Assembly: GCF_010731295.1 (NCBI RefSeq)
Contig: NZ_AP022579.1
Location: 62,001 to 126,000, forward strand
DNA from: Mycolicibacterium boenickei
GTDB lineage: Bacteria > Actinomycetota > Actinomycetes > Mycobacteriales > Mycobacteriaceae
Direction of reading: 5' to 3'
DNA: 64,000 bases
Shown one piece after another: positions 28,116-39,796 of this stretch. Every line of letters starts with the position of its first letter. Within the stretch, counting starts at the first letter, position 1. The notes below the pieces were generated by a model. It had not been told where the DNA came from, did no database searches, and saw only the letters and a program-made list of their open reading frames with translations. The position numbers and the translations under genes were made by a program.

Positions 28116-28444
28116 CGCGCCAGGCGCTGGAGCAGGACCGCGGGCTGCAGGCCGAGCGGACCGCGCTGGCCTGGACTCGCACCGCGCTGGCGATCGCCGC
28201 AGCCGGCGTGCTGGTGCTGGTGCGTGACGGCCACCTCCTCGGTAACCCCGTGCGCTTGGCCGTCGTCGGTGCCGCGGCCACATTGGCCGCCGCGGTCTAC
28301 ACCCTCGGGGCACACCGTCGTCGGCAGCTACTGGCGCGCCCGCGGCATTGCGCCGCGTCGGGTCGCCGATATGTGCCTGTCGTCGGCGCAGCCGTCATCA
28401 TCGAAGGTGCCCTTGTGGTGACCTACCTGGCGGTGCCCGCCTGA
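28112..28444 (+). CDS. Second DUF202 membrane protein
   Basis: 110 residues with three hydrophobic segments and [19 protein letters not shown], again the DUF202 signature. It is coupled by ATGA to the preceding gene; paired YidH/YidG-like genes are common in actinobacteria. Its 3' end overlaps the convergent gene by 22 bases. Confidence 0.82.
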   Translation: MTRQALEQDRGLQAERTALAWTRTALAIAAAGVLVLVRDGHLLGNPVRLAVVGAAATLAAAVYTLGAHRRRQLLARPRHCAASGRRYVPVVGAAVIIEGALVVTYLAVPA

Positions 28445-29319
28445 CGCTGCGCACGCAACAGCTTCTGCCGCACCCGCGACACAAGACCCGGTCGGTCGGA
28501 CACCATCGACTGGGTCACCCACACCACCGACCAACCGAACGACTCGAGTTCCGCCGTCTGCGCATGCATCCACCGTCGATAGTCCGCACCGTCCCGTTCT
28601 TCGTCGCACTCGATGGCGACCTTCCAACGGCGCCAACCCATCGCCACGCGGTTGCACACCATGCCCCAGGTGTCGAAGAACGGAATCTGGGTTTCAAATC
28701 CCGGTATGCCGATGTAGCGCAACACCAGTCGAGTTCGCGTCTCGAGCGGTGTTTCAGCGCCGCCGTCGGCCTCCACCAGCGCCATCCGCAGCTGCTCGAC
28801 GCCCCGCATTCCTCGATTCACCTCGTACAGCGACCACACGTCCTCGGGGTCAAGCCCCGTCTTGTTCAGCAGCGCGTCCAAGATCGGTACCGCCTGGTCA
28901 TGCGGCAACAACCGGCCCAGGTCGAACGCCGTCCGCGCGACGGTGGTTACCCGCATCCCCTCCCACTCGCAAACCTCGTCCGGCTCAAGGGCATACGAGT
29001 ACGCCCGTAGCCCGGCCGGTGCATGACGATTGGCCCGCACGATCTCCGCCGGTGCATCTGCGTCCAGCCATTCGGTGCCGTAGACCGCCGCCGCAGACAG
29101 TCCGCTGACCACCGCATCCGGACCGGCGAACAGCCAAGCCGCCTGGGCGCGCAGCAGCGGGGTCAAGGTCACCTCGTTGTCCAGGTAGACGTTGCGGTAG
29201 ACGGCTCGGTACTTGGTCTCGAGTTCGTGCTTGGTGAGCAGCCCGGCCCTGATCGCCTCTCTGTCCAGAAACGGGCCGGGCCGTCGGCCGGGAAGCGCTC
29301 CAGAGAACTGCGTGTTCAT
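28423..29319 (-). CDS. AbiEi-like / DUF559-like protein
   Basis: 298 residues of a mycobacterial family. The N-terminal half has a winged-helix-like segment and GPDAVVSGLSAAAVYGTEW, as in AbiEi-type antitoxin-like proteins. The C-terminal half (WKVAIECDEERDGADYRRWMHAQTAELESFGWSVVW) is a Vsr/DUF559-like restriction-endonuclease fold with possible catalytic Glu/Asp. No toxin partner is adjacent. The role is unknown; DNA binding or cleavage is a reasonable guess. The ATG at 29319 is preferred to the longer frame, which crosses an inverted repeat. Confidence 0.65.
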   Translation of the reverse strand: MNTQFSGALPGRRPGPFLDREAIRAGLLTKHELETKYRAVYRNVYLDNEVTLTPLLRAQAAWLFAGPDAVVSGLSAAAVYGTEWLDADAPAEIVRANRHAPAGLRAYSYALEPDEVCEWEGMRVTTVARTAFDLGRLLPHDQAVPILDALLNKTGLDPEDVWSLYEVNRGMRGVEQLRMALVEADGGAETPLETRTRLVLRYIGIPGFETQIPFFDTWGMVCNRVAMGWRRWKVAIECDEERDGADYRRWMHAQTAELESFGWSVVWVTQSMVSDRPGLVSRVRQKLLRAQRQAGTAR

Positions 29320-29386
29320 GAGGCCAGCATCGGCGGGCGAACCGACAATTCTCGGGCTCTGTCGCGGGTTATGCACAGGTGCGGGG

Positions 29387-29462
29387 ACACTGTGACGAGC
29401 GTGCAGGATTTGCCGACGATTTCGCAGTTCTGGCTGGAAAAGCTGCACGCTCGTCACAGTGT
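29387..29462. repeat. 20 bp perfect inverted repeat between gyrB-like gene and next gene
   Basis: Left arm ACACTGTGACGAGCGTGCAG (29387-29406) and its exact reverse complement (29443-29462) flank a 36 bp spacer. It lies 29-104 bases past the stop of the gyrB-like gene and may end its transcript, or belong to a dispersed palindromic repeat family. No T tract follows. Confidence 0.7.
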
Positions 29463-29490
29463 TCCGAACGGGATATAGGAACCCGGCCGA

Positions 29491-31425
<1,935 letters not shown>

Positions 31426-32778
31426 CTACTGGTTGCGAGCTGGGACGAAATCGATTGGCGCGCCGGCCGGAATCAGCTGTTCGGTCTCGACGCTGGCGTC
31501 GAACTCCTGAATGAAGCGGTAGGCATGCTGCATCACCCACCACCGCACCCAGGTCTGATTGACGGCCTCGCGTTCCTTCGGGTCCTCCAGCAGGTTGGTG
31601 ATGCGCGCGAAGCCCAGCGGGATCTCCGGGTCGTGGAAGTGCTGCTGCCGTTTGAAGTTGATCTTGAACTGAGACCACTTCACCGCGTGCAGTTCCTCGT
31701 TGAGCCACACCATGCAGCCCTCGCGACTGGATTCCTCTGCCCCGCCGAAGAATTCGCGCTGGTCGATACCGTCGATGATCCGGTCCTCGGGAATCTCGCA
31801 GCCCGCCCACCGCAGCAAGGTCGGGAACATGTCGGTGACGTGCACCATCTCGTTGCTCTCGCGCACCGCCACGTGTCCCGGATAGCGGATCAGGCACGGG
31901 GTGCGGATGCCGCCCTCAGCGGAACTGAAGTAGGACCCGTCGAAGAATCCTGCGGTGCCACGTCCGGCCAGATGGTCCTCGGCACCGTTGTCCCCCGCCA
32001 TGATGACGATGGTGTTGTCCTCGATACCCAGTTCGGTCAGGTAGTCGAGGATGCTGCCGAAGTCATGATCGAGCATGAGCAGCGAATCACCCCACGCCCC
32101 ATTGGTGCTCTTGCCCTTGAACTGCTCGCGGACCTCCATCGGGAAGTGCATCAGTGAGTGGTTGTGGTACAGGTAGAACGGCTTGTCCGCCTCGACGCTG
32201 CGCTTCATGAACGCCTTGGCCCGGCGGTCGTATTCGCCGTCGACCTCACCTTTGAGCTTGACGGTCAGCTGCTGGTCGGTGGCCTGGACACCGTCGGCCT
32301 TGGTGCCGTCATACATGTAGGAGTAGCCGTCGCGGTCGCCGTTGTACCAGGGATCGTCGGGCCACAGGCATTCGTCGTACGTGCGGGCCGGGCCGTACCA
32401 TTCGTCGAACCCGTGATCCGTGGGCCAGCGGCCGTCCTCGGCGCCGATGTGCCACTTGCCGAAACATGCTGTGGCGTAGCCAGCTTCGGACAGAATGTCG
32501 CCCATGGTGCGCTCCCAGGCCACGATGCCGCCGCCGTTTCCGCCGAGGGCGATGGTGTGGTTGCCGGATCGGATCGGGTAGCGCCCGGTCATCAGCGCGG
32601 AGCGGGTGGGCGTGCACTGCGGTTCGACGACGAAGTGCGACAGCTTCAACGACTCGGCCGCGAAGGCGTCCATCCGAGCGGTGTCAGCGCCGCGAAGAAT
32701 GCCGCCGCCGTAGCAGCCGAGCTCACCCATTCCTAGGTTGTCGACGTGGAAATACACGATGTTGGGTTTTTTGGGCAT
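31426..32778 (-). CDS. Arylsulfatase-type sulfatase
   Basis: 450 residues. C-T-P-T-R beginning at Cys55 is the sulfatase motif whose Cys is converted to formylglycine. The N-terminal IVYFHVDNLGMGELGCYGGG provides metal-binding Asp, and IMAGDNGAEDH later supplies Asp/Asn ligands. No signal peptide is visible, so it is probably cytoplasmic. It hydrolyses sulfate esters to release sulfate. The formylglycine-generating enzyme gene at 33779 and the GntR gene between them fit a sulfur-acquisition cluster. AGAGGTAG lies before the ATG. Confidence 0.92.
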   Translation of the reverse strand: MPKKPNIVYFHVDNLGMGELGCYGGGILRGADTARMDAFAAESLKLSHFVVEPQCTPTRSALMTGRYPIRSGNHTIALGGNGGGIVAWERTMGDILSEAGYATACFGKWHIGAEDGRWPTDHGFDEWYGPARTYDECLWPDDPWYNGDRDGYSYMYDGTKADGVQATDQQLTVKLKGEVDGEYDRRAKAFMKRSVEADKPFYLYHNHSLMHFPMEVREQFKGKSTNGAWGDSLLMLDHDFGSILDYLTELGIEDNTIVIMAGDNGAEDHLAGRGTAGFFDGSYFSSAEGGIRTPCLIRYPGHVAVRESNEMVHVTDMFPTLLRWAGCEIPEDRIIDGIDQREFFGGAEESSREGCMVWLNEELHAVKWSQFKINFKRQQHFHDPEIPLGFARITNLLEDPKEREAVNQTWVRWWVMQHAYRFIQEFDASVETEQLIPAGAPIDFVPARNQ

Positions 32779-32840
32779 GGTTGAGCTACCTCTCTGTCGA
32801 TAGGGTGAAATCCGGTGAGGGTGAGGTGAAGAAGCGCCGG

Positions 32841-33653
32841 CTACGTTGGCGGCGGCGACGGATGGTCAGGCGACCGCGCGGCGATCGTCATCAACGAGCA
32901 CCGATCCCCGCGATAGCGCACGGTCTCGAAGTCGAACGGGGTGCCGTCCTCCAGATGAGTCAACCGATGCAGCAGCAACAGCGGTGCACCGGAACGGATT
33001 TGCAGCAGTTCAGCGGTATTCGCATCGGCCGAGACCGACTCCACGGTCATCTCGGCCCAGCCCAGCCGCATGCCGAGTTCGCGCTCGATCAACGCGAACA
33101 CATCTTGGCGATCGAGGTTGGCGTCCACGGGTATCGCCCCGATCCGCAACGACGTGGTGTCGAGCGACAGCGGCACCCCGCCGACAGACCGCAGCCGTTC
33201 GATGAAGAGAATCGGCGCGTTCTCGGGCAATTGGAGCTTGGCGGCGACGAAGGGCGAAGCGACCGACTCGCGCACGGAGAGCACCGTGTTCTCGACGGGC
33301 AGTTGGTGGCCGGCCAGCGACTCGGCCAGACCCTCGAGACGATCGATGCGTTGACTCAGCTTGGCGCCGGTGACGAAGGTTCCGGCGCCCTGAACCCGGG
33401 TGATCAGCCCCTCGCCGCGGAGCAGCTCGAGCGCTTCGCGGATGGCGTTGCGGCTGACCCCGAACTCGGCGGCGAGCTCGTTCTCCGGCGGCAACATCGG
33501 GCGTGCCGCCGCCAGTCCGCCGTACACACCGTCGAGGATCTGGCCGCGCAGGACATCGCGCGCCCAGCGCGCCGCGTCGGCCCGGGTGCCGGCGTACTCC
33601 CTGGTCGCCGGACGGGGAAAGTCCTTCGGCGGGATGTGCGGACGGCGGGTCAT
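32841..33653 (-). CDS. GntR-family regulator with UTRA effector domain
   Basis: 270 residues. The winged helix is at ~45-105 (ENELAAEFGVSRNAIREALELLRGEGLI, then VQGAGTFV). The C-terminal HutC-type UTRA domain (ILFIERLRSVGGVPLSLDTTSL) should bind a small ligand. It lies directly upstream of the sulfatase and gyrB-like genes and probably controls them, perhaps through the GTTAC site at 33699 and the related sites before the ABC-SulP operon. Confidence 0.88.
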   Translation of the reverse strand: MTRRPHIPPKDFPRPATREYAGTRADAARWARDVLRGQILDGVYGGLAAARPMLPPENELAAEFGVSRNAIREALELLRGEGLITRVQGAGTFVTGAKLSQRIDRLEGLAESLAGHQLPVENTVLSVRESVASPFVAAKLQLPENAPILFIERLRSVGGVPLSLDTTSLRIGAIPVDANLDRQDVFALIERELGMRLGWAEMTVESVSADANTAELLQIRSGAPLLLLHRLTHLEDGTPFDFETVRYRGDRCSLMTIAARSPDHPSPPPT

Positions 33654-33698
33654 GACCTCACTGTGCCACCGTGGACACCGGGTGGCGATACGGCGCGT

Positions 33699-33715
33699 GT
33701 TACGCCACCTGTTAC
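33699..33715. promoter_or_regulatory. GTTACGCCACCTGTTAC site before the GntR gene
   Basis: GTTACGCCACCTGTTAC lies 46 bases upstream of the GntR start. Its left nine bases recur exactly at 27683 and 27714 upstream of the sulfonate-type importer. Two direct GTTAC half-sites lie 12 bases apart, unlike the usual GntR palindrome. Confidence 0.4.
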
Positions 33716-33778
33716 TTCGTAAAGCCCTAGGCCAGCGGGTATGGGGCGGCGTTTACGCGCGGCTTCCGCCACCACGGA

Positions 33779-34654
33779 CTAGGTGGCGACACAGCGGAAA
33801 CCGATGTGAGTGGTGGCGCTGTCCTGCGATTGCGAGGACCGGGCCGCCGGCCGGTAGCGGTGGCAGTACTCGGGCGCGCACAGGTGAGACCCGCCTTTGA
33901 GTGTCTGCATCACCGACGGATCACCGGCAGGTGCCGGACAGCATCCGGACGACTCGGCACTCTCTCGATGACGGGCGGTGAAGCGGGTGGCGGTCCACTC
34001 CCACACGTTGCCGATCATGTCGACCAGGCCATGAGCGTTCGGCGGGAACGTGCCAACCGGTGAGGTCCCGACCCAGCCCAGCGCACCGTCGTTGCGGTAC
34101 GGAAACCGGCCCTGCCACGTGTTGGCCATCAGCTGTCCGCCCGGCCGGACATCGTCGCCCCAGGCGTAGACGGTCGTCGCGCCGGCGCCTGCCGCGTACT
34201 CCCATTCTTTTTCGGTGGGCAGTCGCCGCCCGGCCCAGGTCGCGTATGCCGCGGCGTCGGGATAGGCGACCTGGACCACGGGATGATCGGGCCGGTCCTC
34301 GATGGAGGATTCCGGCCCTCGCGGATGCTTCCAGCAGGCCCCCGGAACCCACGTCCACCACTGACGCCAATCGCGCAGGTTCACCGGTCCGTCCGTCGGG
34401 CGGAAAACCAGCGCCCCCGGGACGAGCTCCTCGGCGGGCACTCCTGGAAACGCCGCAGGATCCAGTCGCTGCTCGGCGACGGTGACATACCCGGTGGCGG
34501 AGACGAACTCGGCGAACTGAGCGTTGGTGACCGGATGCCGCTCGATGCTGAACGGCGCAACTGACGCCTCGTGCACCGGCGATTCCTCGGGATAGAAGTT
34601 CTGCGATCCCATGCGGTAGGTGCCGCCATCAAGTGCGACGAGTTCGGTGAGCAT
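33779..34654 (-). CDS. Formylglycine-generating enzyme (SUMF1 family)
   Basis: 291 residues. Typical features are GGTYRMGSQNFYPEESPVHE at the start, RLPTEKEWEYAAG, GNVWEWTATRF, and the paired catalytic cysteines in LCAPEYC (Cys259 and Cys264). The enzyme uses copper and oxygen to turn the sulfatase Cys into formylglycine in the cytoplasm. The sulfatase at 31426 carries the target motif. The promoter is probably leaderless (TAGTCT six bases before the ATG). Confidence 0.93.
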   Translation of the reverse strand: MLTELVALDGGTYRMGSQNFYPEESPVHEASVAPFSIERHPVTNAQFAEFVSATGYVTVAEQRLDPAAFPGVPAEELVPGALVFRPTDGPVNLRDWRQWWTWVPGACWKHPRGPESSIEDRPDHPVVQVAYPDAAAYATWAGRRLPTEKEWEYAAGAGATTVYAWGDDVRPGGQLMANTWQGRFPYRNDGALGWVGTSPVGTFPPNAHGLVDMIGNVWEWTATRFTARHRESAESSGCCPAPAGDPSVMQTLKGGSHLCAPEYCHRYRPAARSSQSQDSATTHIGFRCVAT

Positions 34655-34660
34655 CCGGAC

Positions 34661-34666
34661 AGACTA
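34661..34666 (-). promoter_or_regulatory. -10 box for a leaderless transcript
   Basis: On the minus strand TAGTCT ends 6 bases before the ATG at 34654, which fits a leaderless mRNA for the formylglycine-generating enzyme. Confidence 0.4.
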
Positions 34667-34699
34667 GGTAGGACCGGAACCCGGTGCAGTCCAGCAGGC

Positions 34700-35770
34700 C
34701 TACTGCCCCGCGCCACCACCGGCATGCGTCCTGGTGATGGCAGGCACCGGATGCCCGGCGTCCCGCACCGCTCGGGACACCGCCTCGCTGACCGCCTGCT
34801 CGCGGTCGAAGGGCACCAGTGCGATGACGCAGCCCCCGAACCCGCCACCGGTCATCCGTGCCCCAAGGGCACCGGCGTGCACTGCGGTCGCGGCGATCAA
34901 ATCGAGGTGCGGTGTGGTGATCTCGAAGTCGTCACGCATCGAGGCGTGCGAGGCGGTCCACAGCTCACCAGCCGCGACGAAATCCGAAGAGTCCATCGCC
35001 GCAACACAATCGAGCACGCGCCGGTTCTCGGTCAGCACATGGCGCGCCCGTCGGGCATCGACGGGATCTATGACCTTCCCGAGCGCAGACGGTTCGGCCT
35101 CCCGGAGCGTGGCCACCCCGATATCGCCGGCGGCCTGCTCACACGATGCCCGCCGGGCCGCGTACTCGCCGCCGGCGTGCGCGTGCCGGGCCCGTGAGTC
35201 GATCAGGAGCAGTGCGACTCCGGCTGCCTCGGCATCGAAGCGCACCGGCTGCACCGTGACTTCGCGGAAGTCGATCAGCATCGCCGTCCCCGGGGCACCG
35301 AACAGAGATGCCAACTGATCGAGCAAACCCGTTGGCGCGCCGACATACTCGTTCTCGGCGCGCTGAGCGATCCGGGCCTGCTCGACGCGATCGAGCTCGA
35401 CGCCTGCCGCGGTGAGCAGCGCACCCAGCACCGCGCATTCCAGCGCGGCCGACGACGACAGCCCCGAACCGATCTCGACGTCGCTGGTTATCGTCATGGC
35501 CCCGCCGGGCGCGAAAACCCCCGCCGCGCGCAGCGCCCACATCACCCCGCCGACATACGCCGCCCAGCCCGTCACCTCTCCCGGCTCGGTGTCCACACCG
35601 AAACCCGCGTCGCCCAATGCACTCGACACCGACAGCACACCTGACGAATCCGGTTCGAACTCGACAAAGGTGCGCTGTGGCAAGGCGATCGGCAGTGCGA
35701 ACCCCGCGTTGTAGTCGGTGTGCTCGCCGATCAGATTGATCCGGCCCGGGGCGGAGTATCTGATACTCAC
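34700..35770 (-). CDS. galK: Galactokinase
   Basis: 356 residues. The GHMP-kinase galactokinase signature [13 protein letters not shown] is near the N-terminus, followed by [12 protein letters not shown] (ATP loop) and a C-terminal [13 protein letters not shown]. It phosphorylates galactose at C1 for the Leloir pathway. The GTG at 35770 overlaps the patatin stop; the longer frame would overlap that gene by over 350 bases. No galT or galE is adjacent. Confidence 0.9.
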   Translation of the reverse strand: MSIRYSAPGRINLIGEHTDYNAGFALPIALPQRTFVEFEPDSSGVLSVSSALGDAGFGVDTEPGEVTGWAAYVGGVMWALRAAGVFAPGGAMTITSDVEIGSGLSSSAALECAVLGALLTAAGVELDRVEQARIAQRAENEYVGAPTGLLDQLASLFGAPGTAMLIDFREVTVQPVRFDAEAAGVALLLIDSRARHAHAGGEYAARRASCEQAAGDIGVATLREAEPSALGKVIDPVDARRARHVLTENRRVLDCVAAMDSSDFVAAGELWTASHASMRDDFEITTPHLDLIAATAVHAGALGARMTGGGFGGCVIALVPFDREQAVSEAVSRAVRDAGHPVPAITRTHAGGGAGQ

Positions 35771-36804
35771 CGGCGCGGTTCCACCCGATGGGCCCGGCGG
35801 AAGCGGTCCAGATAGCCGGGCCAGTCCCAGCCGGACAGGAACTCCGTCGTCGCCGCGTAGCCCTTCTCGTACAAAGCCTGAGCCTCGCCGCGGGAGATGT
35901 CGAAGTCCAGCACTCCGACCTCGGTCGAATCCACCTGTATCGCACGCACCTTCACCCACGGCTGGCTGAGGTAGGCCTGATCGTGGCCGACCAGCATCGT
36001 GGTGAGCAGGCTTTCCAGCAAGCTCGGACGGCCGAAATTCAACAGACTCAACCCGGGGATGAGCTGCTCGGCCGAGGGCGCGGGCAGATACGGCACCACC
36101 GTCACCCCGAACGTCGGCCAACGCGGCTCGGCGCCGTCGGGACGGTCGAAGGTGTCGATCGGGAAGTTCGACAACACGCCACCGTCTACCAGCGTGCAGG
36201 CTTGCCCGTCAGCGGTTTTCAGCGTCACCGGGTGGAACAGGAACGGGATCGCCATCGAGGCCCGCACCGCGTCGGCCACCAGTTGCTCGTCAGGGTCCAG
36301 GCCGTAGACCCGCCGGTAATCCCATGGCAGACGCACGAGTTGCCCGGTGGTCACGTCGGTGACCGTGACCGTCAGCCGGTAGCGCCGCTCGGGCAACAGA
36401 TTGTCGTCCTTGATGGCCAGATCGCCAAAGGTCTTGACACCCAGGTTCTTCAGCTCGCTGCGAATCCAGTCATACGCGAAGTCGCCGCGATAGATACCGG
36501 TTTCGCGCAGCAGGCCCCACGCCGTGCCCAGCACGGGGATGCTCTCGATCGGCCCACTGTCACGGAACTTGCGGTACGGCACGCTGAGTGCCAACTCGCG
36601 CAGCTGATCGCTGCTCAACTCATTGCGATGCACCGCGGCGGCCACCACCGCGCCGACCAGCGAGCCGGCCGAGGTGCCGGAGATCCGCTCGATCGCATAT
36701 CCCGCATCCTTGAGCGCGACCACAGCACCCACCAGGCCGATGCCCTTGACGCCGCCGCCGGAGAGCACGAGGTCGGCCCGGTGCGGGGAACGCTTCGCAG
36801 CCAT
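35767..36804 (-). CDS. Patatin-like phospholipase
   Basis: 345 residues. [17 protein letters not shown] is the glycine-rich oxyanion loop, and [11 protein letters not shown] carries the GXSXG nucleophile. A later DGG motif ([11 protein letters not shown]) supplies the catalytic Asp. These enzymes hydrolyse acyl esters of lipids. The ATG at 36804 gives a protein beginning just before the catalytic core. Its stop overlaps the galactokinase start, so the two are probably co-transcribed, although no functional link is evident. Confidence 0.88.
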   Translation of the reverse strand: MAAKRSPHRADLVLSGGGVKGIGLVGAVVALKDAGYAIERISGTSAGSLVGAVVAAAVHRNELSSDQLRELALSVPYRKFRDSGPIESIPVLGTAWGLLRETGIYRGDFAYDWIRSELKNLGVKTFGDLAIKDDNLLPERRYRLTVTVTDVTTGQLVRLPWDYRRVYGLDPDEQLVADAVRASMAIPFLFHPVTLKTADGQACTLVDGGVLSNFPIDTFDRPDGAEPRWPTFGVTVVPYLPAPSAEQLIPGLSLLNFGRPSLLESLLTTMLVGHDQAYLSQPWVKVRAIQVDSTEVGVLDFDISRGEAQALYEKGYAATTEFLSGWDWPGYLDRFRRAHRVEPRR

Positions 36805-36964
36805 GACCCCAGCTTGGCACGGCTGCCTGACAATCAGCCTCGGATCGCGGCACGCGCGCTTGTGGCGTCGATTTCTACCGCAGGGCGGCGCGCCGGGCCG
36901 AAGAGCAGCCCCGACGTGGAAACCGACGCACAAAGCGTCACAACCGGCACCTCAACACGCCACG

Positions 36965-36970
36965 TAGCAT
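36965..36970 (+). promoter_or_regulatory. -10 box for a leaderless transcript
   Basis: TAGCAT ends 9 bases before the ATG at 36980 with no ribosome-binding site between. Confidence 0.35.
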
Positions 36971-36979
36971 CGAATCACC

Positions 36980-38152
36980 ATGCGTATCGCCATCAGTGGG
37001 GCCGGAGTCGCCGGGACAGCGCTCGCGCACTGGCTACACCGTTCTGGCCGTAGCCCGACGCTGATCGAGCGGGCACCGGCGTTTCGCACCGGCGGCTACA
37101 TGATCGACTTCTGGGGCATCGGCTACCGGACCGCCCGGCAGATGGGCATCGAGCCGGCTATCCGCGAGGCAGGCTACGACGTGAATTCGGTGCGCTCGCT
37201 GCGACCCGCCGGTACCATCCGGGCCGAACTCCGCGTCGACGTGTTCCGGCGCATGATCGGCAACGACTTCACCAGCCTGCCGCGCGGTGACCTGGCCGCC
37301 GCGATCTACCGCACGATCGAGGACAGCGTGCCGACCGTGTTCGGCAACAGCATCACCGGCATCGACCAACACCCCGACGGGGTGCGGGTGACGTTCGAGA
37401 ACGGTCCGGCCGACGAGTTCGACCTCGTCATCGGCGCCGACGGCCTGCACTCCAACGTGCGCGGCCTGGTCTTCGGCCCCGAGGAGCGGTTCGAGCACTA
37501 CCTGGGCTGCAAGGTCGCCGCGTGCATGGTCGACGGCTATTCCGGCGGGACTTCCGATACCTATCTCACCTACAGCGTTCCCGGGCGCCAGGTCGGGCAG
37601 TTCACCTTGCGTGGCGGCCGCACCATGTTCCTGTTCGTGTTCCGCGATAACCATGACGACCACGGCATGACGCCAAAAGAGCAGTTGCACAACCAGTTCG
37701 ACGATGCCGGCTGGGAGTGCCGCGAAATCCTGGCCGCGGTGGACGGCGTCGACGACCTGTTCTTCGACGTGGTCTCCCAAATCCGGATGGATCGCTGGTC
37801 CGATGGCCGGGTGCTGTTGATCGGTGACGCGGCGGGCTGCATCTCGCTGCTCGGCGGTGAGGGCACCGGTCTGGCGATCACCGAGGCGTACGCCCTGGCC
37901 GGGGAACTCGCCCGCGCCGACGGGAACCACTACCGGGCCTTCGCGAGCTACGAGTCACTCCTGCGGCCGTTCATCGAGGGCAAGCAGGCCGGCGCCGAAC
38001 GGATGCTCGGCTTCTTCGCCACCAGAACGAAGTTCGGTTTGTGGTTCCGCAACGTGGCGCTGCGGGCGATGAACCTGAGCCGCCCGGTGGCGGGCCTGTT
38101 CACCGGCAGTGTGCGCGACGACCTCGACCTGCCCGACTACCGGATCGACTAG
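36980..38152 (+). CDS. FAD-dependent monooxygenase (PHBH/TetX type)
   Basis: 390 residues. IAISGAGVAGTALAHWL is the Rossmann GXGXXG for FAD, VIGADGLHSNVR the DG motif and VLLIGDAAGCISLLGGEGTGLA the GD motif with the flavin-ring loop. Class A aromatic hydroxylases and tetracycline-inactivating enzymes share this layout; the substrate is unknown. The 3' end overlaps the convergent P450 gene by four bases. Confidence 0.88.
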   Translation: MRIAISGAGVAGTALAHWLHRSGRSPTLIERAPAFRTGGYMIDFWGIGYRTARQMGIEPAIREAGYDVNSVRSLRPAGTIRAELRVDVFRRMIGNDFTSLPRGDLAAAIYRTIEDSVPTVFGNSITGIDQHPDGVRVTFENGPADEFDLVIGADGLHSNVRGLVFGPEERFEHYLGCKVAACMVDGYSGGTSDTYLTYSVPGRQVGQFTLRGGRTMFLFVFRDNHDDHGMTPKEQLHNQFDDAGWECREILAAVDGVDDLFFDVVSQIRMDRWSDGRVLLIGDAAGCISLLGGEGTGLAITEAYALAGELARADGNHYRAFASYESLLRPFIEGKQAGAERMLGFFATRTKFGLWFRNVALRAMNLSRPVAGLFTGSVRDDLDLPDYRID

Positions 38153-39486
38153 CGGCGGGCCGACTCCTCCGGCTCACGCGCGACCTCGGCCACCTCCCGG
38201 ACCGCCCGCACACAGATCCGCGCGCCGCGACGCGGGACCAACGTCACGTGCTTGACGCGCTGACGTTCGTCGGGAGTCGTCGTCGTGAAAAAGTCTACCC
38301 GACGCAGGATTTCACGCAGCACCACGCGCAGCTCGACCATCGCGAACGTCGCGCCCAGGCAGCGACGGTTGCCGCCGCCGAACGGGAACCAGGTGGTCGG
38401 GCCGAGGGGCACACCGAGCATGCGGTCCGGGTCGAACCGGTCGGCGCCGGGATACACGTCGTCACGTGCGTGCACCAGGCCGATGCCCGGCGCCACCATC
38501 ACCCCGGCAGGCAACCGGTGGCCGGCCAGCTCGACCGGCTGCTTGAGCACCCGGCCCACGTCGAACACCACCGGCCGGATCCGCAGGGTTTCCTTGGCCA
38601 CCGCGTCGAGGTAGTCGTCATCGCCGTTGCGCGCGGCCCGCACCGCCTTGTCGAGCGCCGCGGGGTGACGGGTCAGCCGTTCCAGCGCCCACGACAGTGC
38701 CGTCGCGGTCGTCTCATGCCCGGCGGCGAGGAGGGTCATCAGCTGATCGCGCAGTTCCCGGTCGGTCATGGTGTGCCCGCCCTCGTCCGCGGACCGCACC
38801 AGCATGGCCAGCACATCGGTGCGGGTCGCGAGCTCCGGGTCGGCCCGCCGATCAGCGATCTCGGCGTACAGCAGCCGGTCGGCCTCCTCGATGTTGCGCT
38901 GCAGGGCCCGCCACGGGCGCCGTCGCTGCAACCCCGGAACGGCCAGGGCCAACGTCTCCCACGGCCCGACGCTGAGCAGCCGCGGCATCACCGATCGCAA
39001 CGCGGCGAGCCGGGCCGGATCCGAAGCGCCGATCACGGTCCGCAGAATGACCTCAAGGGTGATCTCGGCCATCTTCGGGGCGACCGGGAACGTCGTTCCC
39101 ACGGGCCAGCCCGCGATGTTCGCGGCGGCGATCTCGGTCATGATCTCGGTCTGGCGGGCTACCGCGTCGCGGTGGAACGGCGGAAGCATCTGCCGCCGCC
39201 GCTGATGGTGTTCGTCCTCGTCGATCACCAGCACCGAGCTCTCGCCGAGGAGCGCACTCAGCACCGAGTTCGCTTCTCCGGCATGGAAGATCGTCGGATC
39301 TCCGGCGAACACCACCTTGATGTCGGCGGGATCCGCCAGATACACCATGGTGCCCATCGCCGCGACCCGCAGCGTGAACACGTCGCCGTAGCGGCGTCGG
39401 CAGGCCGAGACGAATCGTGGCCAGAAATGCAGCATCAACGCGGCCTGCACCGAAGGGGGCAACCGAGGCCCCGGAGGTAACCCCAT
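38149..39486 (-). CDS. Cytochrome P450
   Basis: 445 residues. FPFGGGNRRCLG holds the haem-ligand Cys near residue 375, KETLRIRPV the ExxR motif and AGHETTATALSWALERL the oxygen-binding I helix. The N-terminus (GLPPGPRLPP) is the usual proline hinge without a membrane anchor. It resembles the mycobacterial CYP135/CYP138 type, but I cannot fix the subfamily. No ferredoxin gene is adjacent. Confidence 0.9.
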   Translation of the reverse strand: MGLPPGPRLPPSVQAALMLHFWPRFVSACRRRYGDVFTLRVAAMGTMVYLADPADIKVVFAGDPTIFHAGEANSVLSALLGESSVLVIDEDEHHQRRRQMLPPFHRDAVARQTEIMTEIAAANIAGWPVGTTFPVAPKMAEITLEVILRTVIGASDPARLAALRSVMPRLLSVGPWETLALAVPGLQRRRPWRALQRNIEEADRLLYAEIADRRADPELATRTDVLAMLVRSADEGGHTMTDRELRDQLMTLLAAGHETTATALSWALERLTRHPAALDKAVRAARNGDDDYLDAVAKETLRIRPVVFDVGRVLKQPVELAGHRLPAGVMVAPGIGLVHARDDVYPGADRFDPDRMLGVPLGPTTWFPFGGGNRRCLGATFAMVELRVVLREILRRVDFFTTTTPDERQRVKHVTLVPRRGARICVRAVREVAEVAREPEESARR

Positions 39487-39541
39487 TCCTCCACCCTACG
39501 AGCCGTCGTGGCCCGGCGGGGCGGAAGCTCACACAGTCGGA

Positions 39542-39568
39542 GGCCCGGACGCTGGCTGCGTCCGGGCC
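39542..39568. terminator. Hairpin terminator after the His-rich peptide gene
   Basis: GGCCCGGACGC and GCGTCCGGGCC form a perfect 11 bp stem with a 5-base loop, 16 bases past the stop of the minus-strand peptide gene. There is no T tract, which is common for mycobacterial intrinsic terminators. Confidence 0.65.
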
Positions 39569-39583
39569 CCGCCTCCCCCTGGC

Positions 39584-39796
39584 CTACTTGGCGTGGTTGC
39601 GCTGGTGGTGGTGATGGGTCGCGGACCCGGGCTGCGGCATGTTGTGCTGGTTCGGGAAGGCCTGGTGCGCGCTGACCGACGGCCCGGTGTTGGCGACGGA
39701 AGCGTCGGCGTGAGCGGTGGCGGCGCCAAGGGCGATCAACGCGGGGGCGGCAGCGAGGGTGAGTCCGGCGGCGATGCGGCGGGTGATGGTGGTCAT
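39584..39796 (-). CDS. Small secreted His-rich protein
   Basis: 70 residues. It has an Arg-rich start, a hydrophobic segment and an AHA-type cleavage site near residue 30, so it should be exported. The mature part ends in HHHHQRNHAK with several further His and Asn residues, which suggests metal binding or a stress-related role. AAGGAG lies before the ATG at 39796. I do not recognise a named family. Confidence 0.6.
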   Translation of the reverse strand: MTTITRRIAAGLTLAAAPALIALGAATAHADASVANTGPSVSAHQAFPNQHNMPQPGSATHHHHQRNHAK

